NCBI GenBank assembly: GCA_049302575.1
Contig: JBAQMG010000130.1
Location: forward strand, 1 to 33,905
From: JBAQMG01 sp049302575
GTDB lineage: Bacteria; Bacillota; Desulfitobacteriia; Desulfitobacteriales; Desulfitobacteriaceae
Reading direction: 5' to 3'
DNA length: 33,905 nucleotides
Part shown: positions 24,446-31,591 of the stretch, piece by piece
Position numbering within the stretch: the first letter of the stretch is position 1
Layout: the number at the start of each line of letters is the position of its first letter
Notes under the pieces: generated by a model
Seen by the model: the letters and a program-made list of their open reading frames with translations, nothing else
Database searches by the model: none
What the model was told of the DNA's origin: nothing
Position numbers and translations under genes: made by a program

Positions 24446-26284
24446 ATGGCTCTGGATGGAGTTACCCTCGCACATCTAGTTACTGAACTTACGCCCCAAC
24501 TCGTTGGGGCTCGTATCGATAAAGTTTATCAACCGGAAAAGGAAGAAATTCATCTATTACTTAGAAATTCAGGTCAGCAATTTCGTCTTTTATTAAATGT
24601 TAAAGCTACCTCGGCTCGTCTTAACATTACTGATGAAACCAAGAAAAACCCCCAAAGCCCACCGATGTTCTGTATGATCCTGCGCAAGCACATCGAAGGA
24701 GGCAAAATCGTTGCTTTACTTCAAGTAGGTTTGGAAAGAGTAGTAACTTTAGTGATTCAAAACCGCAATGAATCCGGCGATCAGGTGTCCTTAAACCTAC
24801 AGCTTGAAATCATGGGTAAACATAGTAATCTCCTCTTAGTTGATCCTACGACAAATACTATTCTGGATGGTATCAAACGTTATAGCCACAACTTAAGTCG
24901 TCATCGGGAAGTCTTGCCAGGGCGCAATTTTGTTTCTCCTCCCTCCCAAGGAAAAATTGACCCTTTGACCGATGAAGTGCTATGGCGTGAACAACTATAT
25001 ACTGAAACCCTAGGAAACTCGATTATCAGCATTTTAGTTAACAAATTCGCCGGAATCAGTCCTGAATTAGCCAGAGAACTCGTACTTCAGTCTGGATTAG
25101 AAGATAGCACTCGGCTACAGGAATGTGGCGAAATTGATTTAGCCCGCCTTTTTCAAAGCTATTCACGCTTAGCCCTTCTCCCGGGGACATCGCCAATTCA
25201 ACCCTGTTTGTACTATGGCGATAAGCCAGACTTCAAAAATACTAGCCCAATCGCTTTTACCTTTGTACCTTTTCAACAATACTTAGGCTTAACTAGCGTT
25301 TCTGTCCCAACACTTAACGAGGCTATTCAACGTTTCTACCGTTTAAAAACGAATAATAACGCCTTAGAATCTAAACGAGGTTCCTTAAGAAAGATTGTTC
25401 AAGATTACTCTAAACATATGAGTAAAAAGCTTAATCTCTATGAGGAAGCTATCGCTTTCTCTGAAAAATCCTTGAACTATCAAAAGTGGGGAGAATTCGT
25501 AACTGCTAACCTTTACCGTATTCCTGCCGGAGCCAGCGAAGTTAGCGTAGAAGATTATTACCAATCTGATTTATCTTTACTAACTATTCCTCTTGACCCA
25601 AATTTGACCGCCAATGAAAATGCTCAACGCTATTATCATCTCTACAATAAAGCTAAAGCAACAATTCAAAAAACCGAACCCTTACAAACCGGAACCCTAG
25701 TGGAACTTAACTATTTAGAATCTTTGTTAGTCAGTATAGCTCAGGCTGTAACCCCTGTTGAACTTGATGATATCTATGCTGAATTAGTTGAACAAGAATA
25801 TGTAGCTGGTAAACAGCAACAGATCACTAAGAAGAGTCTACGCAGTAAAAGAGTCCCGAAATTAGAAAATCCTAAACCTCGAACCTTCCGCTCAAGTGAA
25901 GGACGGATTATTCTGGTGGGTAAGAACAATCGCCAAAATGATTGGCTAACTTTAAGAAGAGGTAAGCCTACTGACCTTTGGCTCCATGTTAAAAATATAC
26001 CTGGAGCTCACGTTCTTGTTCCGCTCGCCGAAGCTGAAGAGTTTCCAGATGACAATACACTAGAAGAAGCAGCTACCCTAGCAATCTATTATAGCCAAGC
26101 CCGAGGCTCAAGCCTTGTACCGGTGGACTATACCCATGTTAAACAGATCAAAAAACCTTACGGTGCCAAACCCGGCATGGTAATTTACGAAAAAAACTGG
26201 ACACTCTACTTAACTCCCAAACAAAACATTCTGGAAAGTTTATTGTCCAGCGAGGAAATTCACTTTTCATCCCACGAACACTAA
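24446..26284 (+). CDS. rqcH: RqcH (NFACT family) ribosome quality-control factor
   Basis: Binds stalled 50S-peptidyl-tRNA complexes and adds C-terminal alanine tails that mark the nascent chain for decay. The older name is fibronectin-binding protein. The 612-residue protein has NFACT-N (ALDGVTLAHLVTELTPQLVGARIDKVYQPEKEEI), LQLEIMGKHSNLLLVD, a long coiled middle region (about 300-420), and the NFACT-R RNA-binding domain (EGRIILVGKNNRQNDWLT, LWLHVKNIPGAHVLV, KKPYGAKPGMVIYEKN). GAGAGGAG lies 12 bases upstream of ATG. It is the only plus-strand housekeeping gene here and converges on gltA with an 88-base gap. Confidence 0.95.
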   Translation: MALDGVTLAHLVTELTPQLVGARIDKVYQPEKEEIHLLLRNSGQQFRLLLNVKATSARLNITDETKKNPQSPPMFCMILRKHIEGGKIVALLQVGLERVVTLVIQNRNESGDQVSLNLQLEIMGKHSNLLLVDPTTNTILDGIKRYSHNLSRHREVLPGRNFVSPPSQGKIDPLTDEVLWREQLYTETLGNSIISILVNKFAGISPELARELVLQSGLEDSTRLQECGEIDLARLFQSYSRLALLPGTSPIQPCLYYGDKPDFKNTSPIAFTFVPFQQYLGLTSVSVPTLNEAIQRFYRLKTNNNALESKRGSLRKIVQDYSKHMSKKLNLYEEAIAFSEKSLNYQKWGEFVTANLYRIPAGASEVSVEDYYQSDLSLLTIPLDPNLTANENAQRYYHLYNKAKATIQKTEPLQTGTLVELNYLESLLVSIAQAVTPVELDDIYAELVEQEYVAGKQQQITKKSLRSKRVPKLENPKPRTFRSSEGRIILVGKNNRQNDWLTLRRGKPTDLWLHVKNIPGAHVLVPLAEAEEFPDDNTLEEAATLAIYYSQARGSSLVPVDYTHVKQIKKPYGAKPGMVIYEKNWTLYLTPKQNILESLLSSEEIHFSSHEH

Positions 26285-26294
26285 ACAGAGACCA

Positions 26295-26345
26295 GTAGAA
26301 GATATGCCCAGAATGCAAACTGCGTTCCGAACATATATCTTCTAC
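26295..26345. terminator. Imperfect hairpin between the convergent rqcH and gltA genes
   Basis: GTAGAAGATATG (26295-26306) and CATATATCTTCTAC (26332-26345) can pair over about 12 bp with a two-base bulge and a 25-base loop. No T-run follows, so termination is only presumed from its location between convergent genes. Confidence 0.35.
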
Positions 26346-26372
26346 AAGATTGGCCTTCAGAAGCCATTTCTT

Positions 26373-27746
26373 TTACGTTCTCTCATTCATCATAATGTAA
26401 TCTCGTCTGGGTGCTACACTTTTGTAGGCCGGTCTGATAATCTTTCCGGCATTGACGATTTCTTCAATGCGATGAGCACTCCATCCTACGATTCTAGCAA
26501 TGGCAAAAATCGGCGTGAACATTTCAATGGGGATATTGAGCATTCTATAGACAAAACCCGAATAGAAATCAACATTGGCACTTACGCCCTTATACATTTT
26601 ATTGAACTTCGCAATAACCTGAGGTGCTAATCTCTCGACATTGGCATAGAGTTTAAATTCGTCTTCCAGGCCCTCTTCTCGAGCAAGTTGAGCCACATTA
26701 TCTTTGAGAATAACCGCCCTTGGATCCGAGATGGAGTAGACTGCGTGGCCAATCCCATAAATCAAACCCGATCGATCAAAAGCATCTTTGCTGAGAATCT
26801 GGGTGAGGTAGCGCTCTATCTCTTGATCATCATCCCAGTCCTTCAATGCAGCTTTTATTTCCTCAAACATCTGAACAACCTTAATGTTCGCCCCTCCATG
26901 CCTCGGCCCTTTAAGCGAGCCTATGGCCGCAGACATAGCAGAGTAGGTATCCGTACCGGTAGAGGTTACGACATGGGTCACAAAGGATGAATTATTACCT
27001 CCACCATGTTCAGCATGAAGCACAAGCGCAAGATCAAGCAGTGTTGCCTCTAGCTTTGTATAGTTACTATCCGGTCTCAACATGGAAAGGATGTTTTCAG
27101 CAGTACTCAGCTCAGGTCGCGGACTGTGAATATAAAGGCTTTGATTTCCATGGTAATGAGAGAACGCTTGATAACCGTAGACTGCCAAAGATGGGAAACA
27201 GGCAATAAGCTTAATACATTGTTTTAAAACATTCGCGATGGAAGTGTCATCAGGATTGTCGTCGAAGGAGTACAAAGCTAAAACACTTCTTGCCAGCGTA
27301 TTCATGATATCTTTACTGGGGGTCTTCAAAATCATGTCCCTGGCAAAATCCTCAGGTAGCTTTTGGTAATTGGAAAGAAGGTACTCAAAGTCCTTTTGCG
27401 AACTGTGATTTGGGAGATCTCCAAAGAGCAGTAAATAGGCAGTTTCTTTGAACCCAAAGCGATCATCACCCATAAAACCTTTCACAATATCGCCAATATC
27501 AAAGCCACGATATATTAATCTTCCGGCAACGGGGACTGTTTCACCTTCGTCCAGAATATAGGAATGGACCTCGCCAATCTCTGTTAAACCAACAAGTACA
27601 CCTTTCCCGTCCAAATCACGGAGTCCGCGTTTAACTTCATATTTGTTATAAAACTCGGGATTAATTAAGCTGCTTTTTTCAGCTCTCACACTTAACTCAT
27701 CCAGCATTTTCCCTTCTATCCGTCTCAGTTCGTAATTTTCTTCCAT
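26373..27746 (-). CDS. gltA: Citrate synthase
   Basis: Condenses oxaloacetate with acetyl-CoA to citrate, entry to the TCA cycle and to glutamate synthesis. The 457-residue protein is of the Si-citrate/2-methylcitrate synthase fold. The active-site histidines lie in LHAEHGGGNNSSF and GIGHAVYSISDPRA, the aspartate in NVDFYSGFVYRML; GRLIYRGFDI and GSLKGPRHGGAN are also conserved. Start ATG 27746 has AAGGGG 9 bases upstream, better than ATG 27764. It is monocistronic, with a leader of about 500 bases holding a c-di-AMP riboswitch and a terminator. The 2-methylcitrate alternative cannot be excluded, but no prp genes are near. Confidence 0.94.
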   Translation of the reverse strand: MEENYELRRIEGKMLDELSVRAEKSSLINPEFYNKYEVKRGLRDLDGKGVLVGLTEIGEVHSYILDEGETVPVAGRLIYRGFDIGDIVKGFMGDDRFGFKETAYLLLFGDLPNHSSQKDFEYLLSNYQKLPEDFARDMILKTPSKDIMNTLARSVLALYSFDDNPDDTSIANVLKQCIKLIACFPSLAVYGYQAFSHYHGNQSLYIHSPRPELSTAENILSMLRPDSNYTKLEATLLDLALVLHAEHGGGNNSSFVTHVVTSTGTDTYSAMSAAIGSLKGPRHGGANIKVVQMFEEIKAALKDWDDDQEIERYLTQILSKDAFDRSGLIYGIGHAVYSISDPRAVILKDNVAQLAREEGLEDEFKLYANVERLAPQVIAKFNKMYKGVSANVDFYSGFVYRMLNIPIEMFTPIFAIARIVGWSAHRIEEIVNAGKIIRPAYKSVAPRRDYIMMNERT

Positions 27747-27870
27747 CGTTATAATCCCCTTCATACACTAATTTTTCAAGTCGATCTGTGAACAGAAATA
27801 AGCGATAACCCTTATTTTATCGAAGACTTTTGCACTTAATCTGCAGATAAAATCCCTCCCTGAAAATACA

Positions 27871-27898
27871 AAAACCCCTGACTAATGTCCAGGGTTAC
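27871..27898 (-). terminator. Riboswitch-controlled intrinsic terminator in the gltA leader
   Basis: Minus strand: AACCCTGG, 8-base loop, CAGGGGTT, then TTTGTATTTT, a stem of 7-8 bp with one bulge and a T-rich tail. It lies 86 bases downstream of the aptamer and 125 bases before the gltA start. Its 5' arm, together with the preceding GT, is the exact complement of a conserved aptamer segment (28025-28032). Confidence 0.8.
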
Positions 27899-27983
27899 AG
27901 CTAACGGAAAAGGTTAAGAAATAGCAAGGTAGACAATACAAAGCAAAGCAAAGCTTTAGTATCACCAAGCTAGTTTTCTTCCT

Positions 27984-28112
27984 TTCAACGCTTACGAAGT
28001 TAGCTGACGGATTCGGGTCGAAAAGTAACCCTACCCTCACAAAACTTTGCCTGTGAAGGATTCACCCCGGAAAATGGTTCCCCCGCTTCTAATAAGAATT
28101 AAGCGATAGTGG
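27984..28112 (-). ncRNA. ydaO/yuaA-type cyclic di-AMP riboswitch aptamer
   Basis: The minus strand contains the ydaO consensus elements in order: CGCTTAAT near the 5' end, GCGGGGGAACC, CCGGGGTGAATC, GGTAGGG, TTTTCGACCCGAATCCGTCA and GCTAACTTCGTAAGCG at the 3' end. The closing helix CGCTTA/TAAGCG is intact. This class binds two c-di-AMP molecules and normally switches the gene off when c-di-AMP is high. Here the downstream gene is citrate synthase. Confidence 0.93.
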
Positions 28113-28249
28113 AGCATATTAAGTTGTTGATTCTAAAATAGCAATAGTGAAAAATCAAATTGCACAGCAACAGATCTTCCACCCCAAACGCGAAATCCTT
28201 AAAAACGAACTTTAATTTATCCACCATAAATTGTATATAATTTCAATTT

Positions 28250-28279
28250 ATCCTAACATATTTTCATTAAGATAGTCAA
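28250..28279 (-). promoter_or_regulatory. Probable promoter of the riboswitch-gltA transcript
   Basis: Minus strand: TTGACT (28279-28274), 18-base spacer, TAGGAT (28255-28250). It lies about 140 bases upstream of the aptamer. Alternative weak -35/-10 pairs exist nearer the aptamer. Confidence 0.4.
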
Positions 28280-28324
28280 TGTGTAAAAAATGTTAAATGT
28301 ACTTCAGTTTTGGTAAAGTAGTAG

Positions 28325-28386
28325 CACTAGATTCAGGTTCTAGTGGGGGAAACCTCTTGGGTGTTCAAGTCCTCTCGACCGCACCA
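28325..28386 (+). pseudogene. 3' half of a tRNA-Leu(CAG), 5' half missing
   Basis: An intact anticodon arm (CTAGA-TTCAGGT-TCTAG, anticodon CAG at 28334-28336), a variable arm GGGGGAAACCTC, a T-arm around TTCAAGT with one mispair, and the acceptor strand CGACCGC plus ACCA. The matching 5' acceptor strand GCGGTCG and a D-arm are not found upstream, so this is not a functional tRNA. Retention from the anticodon loop to the 3' CCA is the usual core of an integrase attachment site. Confidence 0.75.
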
Positions 28387-28396
28387 TAAGCTGATT

Positions 28397-28431
28397 AACG
28401 TGATTTCCGTAAGGGAGTCGCGTTTTTTTGT
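28397..28431 (+). terminator. Terminator downstream of the tRNA-Leu fragment
   Basis: AACGTGATTTCC and GGGAGTCGCGTT pair over 12 bp (three G-U type pairs) around GTAA, followed by TTTTTTTG. This looks like the original terminator of the tRNA gene and implies that the sequence to the right is the native flank. Confidence 0.75.
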
Positions 28432-28775
28432 TGTTCCACACATGAACCCGCTAATCATCGCATTTGAGCGTTTTTTTAACGGGGTCTAGTGCGGTTTTTT
28501 TACGGGGGAACACCGCATATCTAGTGCGTATCTATATTAAAGACATAAAATTTGCGATAGCACAAGAGTTAATTTTTCACAGTTTACAAGCGTTTAAAAG
28601 TCGTTCAAAGGAAGTATACCTACCCCCAGCCACCCTATTGCAAGAAACGATCCCACCCTTCTCCAGTGAGTACGCCTAGTGCAAAGAACAATCGTACAAT
28701 GGTCAAAAATTAGACAGACCACGAGTTTAGAATAAAGCCTATGCTTCTATCGCTGTAGCTGCTGTACAGTAAACT
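28432..28775. other. About 340 bp with no convincing gene
   Basis: Contains two T7 runs after short GC stretches (28470-28500) and three copies of the word CTAGTGC. A 71-residue frame starting at a TTG (28464) has no ribosome binding site and no recognisable features; I regard it as non-coding. Confidence 0.5.
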
Positions 28776-29039
28776 ATGGATACTACTAATGCCCAGACTA
28801 AGAAAGAAGATGCTGTCAAAAGGCTGTCTACTCTAACCCAAGGTGCTCTTAGCCCTGAGGAAATAGACAGCTTGCTTCATGATGCCGTGATTACTTTGAA
28901 GCAACAAGTTGGTCGCACGATGTCTCAAACCAATAATGCTCCTGCCCCAGAAAAGAATCAAATTGGATTTACTCCGAAATCATCTGCTTCAGTTACACCT
29001 GTTGAATTATCTGCTGTTGCTGAACAACCGACAAAATAG
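28776..29039 (+). CDS. Small hypothetical protein
   Basis: 87 residues, mostly charged and helical at the start (KKEDAVKRLSTLTQGALSPEEIDSLLHDAVITLKQQV), with a serine/proline/alanine-rich tail that looks disordered. There is no signal peptide or membrane segment. I do not recognise a family. It has a strong terminator 17 bases after the stop, which supports it being a transcribed gene, but the ribosome binding site is weak. The last codons and terminator are duplicated 1.8 kb downstream. Confidence 0.5.
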   Translation: MDTTNAQTKKEDAVKRLSTLTQGALSPEEIDSLLHDAVITLKQQVGRTMSQTNNAPAPEKNQIGFTPKSSASVTPVELSAVAEQPTK

Positions 29040-29092
29040 TCCCAAACAAAAATAACGCCCTCCTACGCTAAGATCAAAAACGTGGGAGGGCA
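29011..29092 (+). repeat. Gene-end/terminator duplication, copy 1
   Basis: Copy 1 covers the last codons (GCTGAACAACCG... AAAATAG) of the small gene and its GCCCTCC terminator. Copy 2 is at 30806-30876. The two copies match in the same order with small indels and bracket the two secreted-protein genes. Confidence 0.75.
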
Positions 29093-29098
29093 TTTTGA
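29057..29098 (+). terminator. Intrinsic terminator after the 87-residue gene
   Basis: GCCCTCCTACG pairs with CGTGGGAGGGC (one G-T) over 11 bp around a 13-base loop, followed by ATTTTGATTTT. A diverged copy is at 30847-30880. Confidence 0.85.
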
Positions 29099-29553
29099 TT
29101 TTGATAAAAACTAACCAACCCTTTGTAAGAAATTCCTCCATATTCTCCCATCATACTTCTTATGTAAAAAATTAAATACAATTTCTTGATATTGAGACTT
29201 AGCGTAAAAATACGTCCCTAATACACCCTACCCACTTTTATATCCTTGCAGAATGTTAATAGTATTAAAATTATTTATATTTTATTAGTTTAATATGGAA
29301 TAAGTGTATCTAACTTTCCATATAGGAATAATTTACATACATTGATAATAGAGGATATTTGTCGAATTTAGACGAATAACTTATAGATTGATCCAATTAA
29401 AGGGGTTGAAAATCCCAAAGTTAAGTGTTTCTTATAATTTTATTGCAGAGGAAATATCTGTAGTTCACTAAAGGAAGGGAGAATATGAATGGTGTCATAA
29501 TGGCGTAATGGATAAAGTTAAAATAAATAACATAAATTATTGGAGGGAAAGCT
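29099..29553 (+). promoter_or_regulatory. AT-rich 450-bp leader region of the secreted gene pair
   Basis: No long gene. A TATAAT is present at 29433-29438 with TTGAAA 21 bases upstream, too far for a normal promoter pair but the best candidate seen. At 29485-29508 a 7-codon frame (MNGVIMA) begins after a strong AAGGAAGGGAG ribosome binding site, about 45 bases before the next gene; it may be a leader minicistron. Confidence 0.4.
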
Positions 29554-30258
29554 GTGTTAAAAGCCTGGTGTATAAAACATTTGAAAATTCTACTTATTAC
29601 TGTGACGATAATGTCTCTATCACCGATGATTGCATCTGCGAATTATCATAACGGAGCACACCAGAATCTTTCTGGATCAAACTATATAGAAGGGGTTTAT
29701 GCTCAGATTGGTACTGCTAAGTATCCTGCATTGTTCAATGGCAGCACATCAAGTGCATGGCCAATGGTTTCAAATAGTAACAATTATCTCCAATATGTTC
29801 AAGTTGGATGGGAGTATCTTTTTGACATTAATAATAACAAGACGATGAGATACTTCTTCCAAGCAAACAATGGGAGTCTGACTGATTTTTATAATATATT
29901 TAGTTCCACCGGACCGGCCCAAGACACAACACACAATTATCAAGTAGTTTTAAACGGCTCGTTTGGAACCGGGACTTGGGTTGGTACTGTAGACAATGCG
30001 ACAATTTCTTCATACCCAGACTCTCAGTTAAGCTGGACACCCCCTAATAGAGTGAGTTATCATGGAGAGGTATATGATTATAATGCGGCTTTTCCTGGTC
30101 AAGCATCTGATCACGTTAACTTTAGCAATGTACAGTATTATGATGGTGGGTTAGGACGCTGGACAGTGCCCAATTTGTCTCGGGATATAGACCCTAATTA
30201 CGGGGCAGTGCAATGGACTGTTGGTAACGATTTTACAACTTGGGATACACGATATTAA
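29554..30258 (+). CDS. Secreted beta-rich protein of unknown function
   Basis: 234 residues starting at GTG with GGAGGG 8 bases upstream. Residues 1-29 form a signal peptide (positively charged start, ILLITVTIMSLSPMIASA, cleavage after ASA), so the mature protein of about 205 residues is exported. The mature part is rich in Asn, Ser, Tyr and Trp with alternating strands (YVQVGWEYLFD, MRYFFQANNG, NYQVVLNGSFGTGTWVGTVD, VSYHGEVYDY, VNFSNVQYYDGG). This suggests a beta-sandwich of lectin or neprosin-like type. There are no cysteines after the signal peptide. Function unknown. It appears to be co-transcribed with the next gene (26 bases apart). Confidence 0.8.
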   Translation: MLKAWCIKHLKILLITVTIMSLSPMIASANYHNGAHQNLSGSNYIEGVYAQIGTAKYPALFNGSTSSAWPMVSNSNNYLQYVQVGWEYLFDINNNKTMRYFFQANNGSLTDFYNIFSSTGPAQDTTHNYQVVLNGSFGTGTWVGTVDNATISSYPDSQLSWTPPNRVSYHGEVYDYNAAFPGQASDHVNFSNVQYYDGGLGRWTVPNLSRDIDPNYGAVQWTVGNDFTTWDTRY

Positions 30259-30284
30259 AATCTAATTAAATTGGGGGGATAAAA

Positions 30285-30764
30285 TTGAAACGTTCATATT
30301 TAACAATAACGGCCTTATCGGCTTTGGCTTTGTTTATTCTTCTTTTTAGTGTTCACAAGAGTAATGCAACTCCCACAAATATAGTATTTCAACCAATTGC
30401 GTATGATCAACTGCAAAAGCTGGGTATATTTATTCAGCCCAGTACAATAAATCCAATTGTTTCCGCAGATCAAATTAAGCAAATTGCCTCTAGGTATTCA
30501 AATCATATTTCAGACCAAAATACACACTACGAACTTGTTCAAATGACCAATCCAAGCTTTAAAATGTTTTCGCAATCAGCTTTAGACAGGAATCCTAAGT
30601 TAAAAACCGATGGATATATCAAAGATCTTCCTGTATGGCTGATTTCGTTTCAAGGCTTAAATATTCCTAGTCATGGTCCAGGTCCAATAGTCTATGATCA
30701 CGAAACAATATATGTTATTGATGCGTCCACTGGTGAAGAGTTATACGGCTTCAACTATAGATAG
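30285..30764 (+). CDS. Exported small protein with PepSY-like C terminus
   Basis: 159 residues, TTG start preceded by GGGGGGAT. Residues about 1-28 form a signal peptide or membrane anchor (TITALSALALFILLFSVHKSNA). The mature domain contains SADQIKQIASRYSNHI, a middle strand LPVWLISFQGLNIP, and a final IYVIDASTGEELYGFNYR. That last strand pattern, 'VIDA-x-TG-E-L', is like PepSY or YcdB/YpeB-type domains, which often inhibit or modulate secreted proteases. This is a weak resemblance, not an identification. Probable operon partner of the upstream secreted protein. Confidence 0.75.
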   Translation: MKRSYLTITALSALALFILLFSVHKSNATPTNIVFQPIAYDQLQKLGIFIQPSTINPIVSADQIKQIASRYSNHISDQNTHYELVQMTNPSFKMFSQSALDRNPKLKTDGYIKDLPVWLISFQGLNIPSHGPGPIVYDHETIYVIDASTGEELYGFNYR

Positions 30765-30805
30765 TTTGAGAATAATACGAAAGCCCCTACTCAAAATAAA
30801 AAACG

Positions 30806-30880
30806 GCTGCTGCTGAACAACCAGAAAATAGTTTTCCAATACAAACGCCCTCCTACGCAAAAAACGCGGGAGGGCACTTT
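30806..30880 (+). repeat. Gene-end/terminator duplication, copy 2 (terminator after the secreted pair)
   Basis: GCTGCTGCTGAACAACCAG, AAAATAG and then GCCCTCCTACGC...GCGGGAGGGC with ACTTTTAC. It repeats, with changes, the last codons and terminator of the gene at 28776-29039 (copy 1 at 29011-29092). The hairpin is intact enough to end transcription of the secreted pair. No coding start belongs to this copy, so it is a remnant. Confidence 0.75.
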
Positions 30881-31084
30881 TACATCCTTCTAGGGAAGCT
30901 CGGGGAAAAAACTTGCTAATCGGCAACGTAGCCGCGTAGTTCTAAGTAAGATAGAATTAAATTGTAATAAACAACGATGATAAGGGCAAGTTCAATTTGT
31001 ACCCTACGGGTTTACAAGACAACATAGGTTTAATCTAGGGTGAAACGAACATTGTAATTAAACCTAGCATATACTTCTTAATTC

Positions 31085-31380
31085 TTACAATTCGATTCAG
31101 AAATATCGCCTTTAATTTCTTCCAACAAGGCGAAGAGTTCTTTATGACCAGGGAACAAATCGGTAGTGCTCTAAGGTATTGTGACCCTACTACTTCATTT
31201 TTATTTACACAATAGGTACAAAGATTGATTAGATAAATATTCACGAACTATCGAAGTGATAGGTGGTGACGGTAGACCCCGTGAAGTTCTGCCAAAGGAA
31301 TCTACGAAATCTGACGTTGACAGCACTAAACCAATGGGACAAAGAAAAAGAAGGCTTAAACGCCTCCGTTTCATAATGAC
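31085..31380 (+). pseudogene. Frameshifted phage antirepressor (Bro-N-like) remnant
   Basis: Two plus-strand frames together read like the Bro-N/antirepressor N-terminal domain. First FNFFQQGEEFFMTREQIGSALRYCDP (ATG of the MTREQIG segment at 31144), ending in a stop near 31213. Then, one frame over, RYKD-stop-LDKYSRTIEVIGGDGRPREV to about 31380. MTREQIGxALxYxDP and an RxKDxLDKxSRxIEV continuation are typical of phage antirepressors. The linking AxxxIHxR segment is lost, and a stop lies in the second part. The C-terminal region is absent. No recognisable gene remains elsewhere in 30881-31591. Confidence 0.55.
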
Positions 31381-31591
31381 TGCACCGTAACGCTAAAACG
31401 TGACCACGCCAACGAGGTTAGCCCCCGGTAATTATTAACATTGCACCAAAGGAATAAACCTACGACCACCGCTTTTAGCAATAACGCCCCCCTGATAAAT
31501 CAAACTATAAATAGGGTTAGCCTCTCTGTACGTTAAGTGCAAAGTAGAATTACTCGACAACTATCAATAATTTCAATATTGACCATAAATA

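Noticed and set aside
28290..28386. A complete tRNA-Leu gene
   Set aside because: The acceptor 5' strand GCGGTCG and a pairing D-arm are absent upstream of the anticodon arm; only the 3' half fits.
28464..28679. 71-residue frame after the tRNA fragment
   Set aside because: TTG start without a ribosome binding site, overlapping T7 runs, no recognisable sequence.
31035..31244. Minus-strand 69-residue frame in the 830-bp gap
   Set aside because: It is antisense to the antirepressor-like remnant and shows no features of its own.
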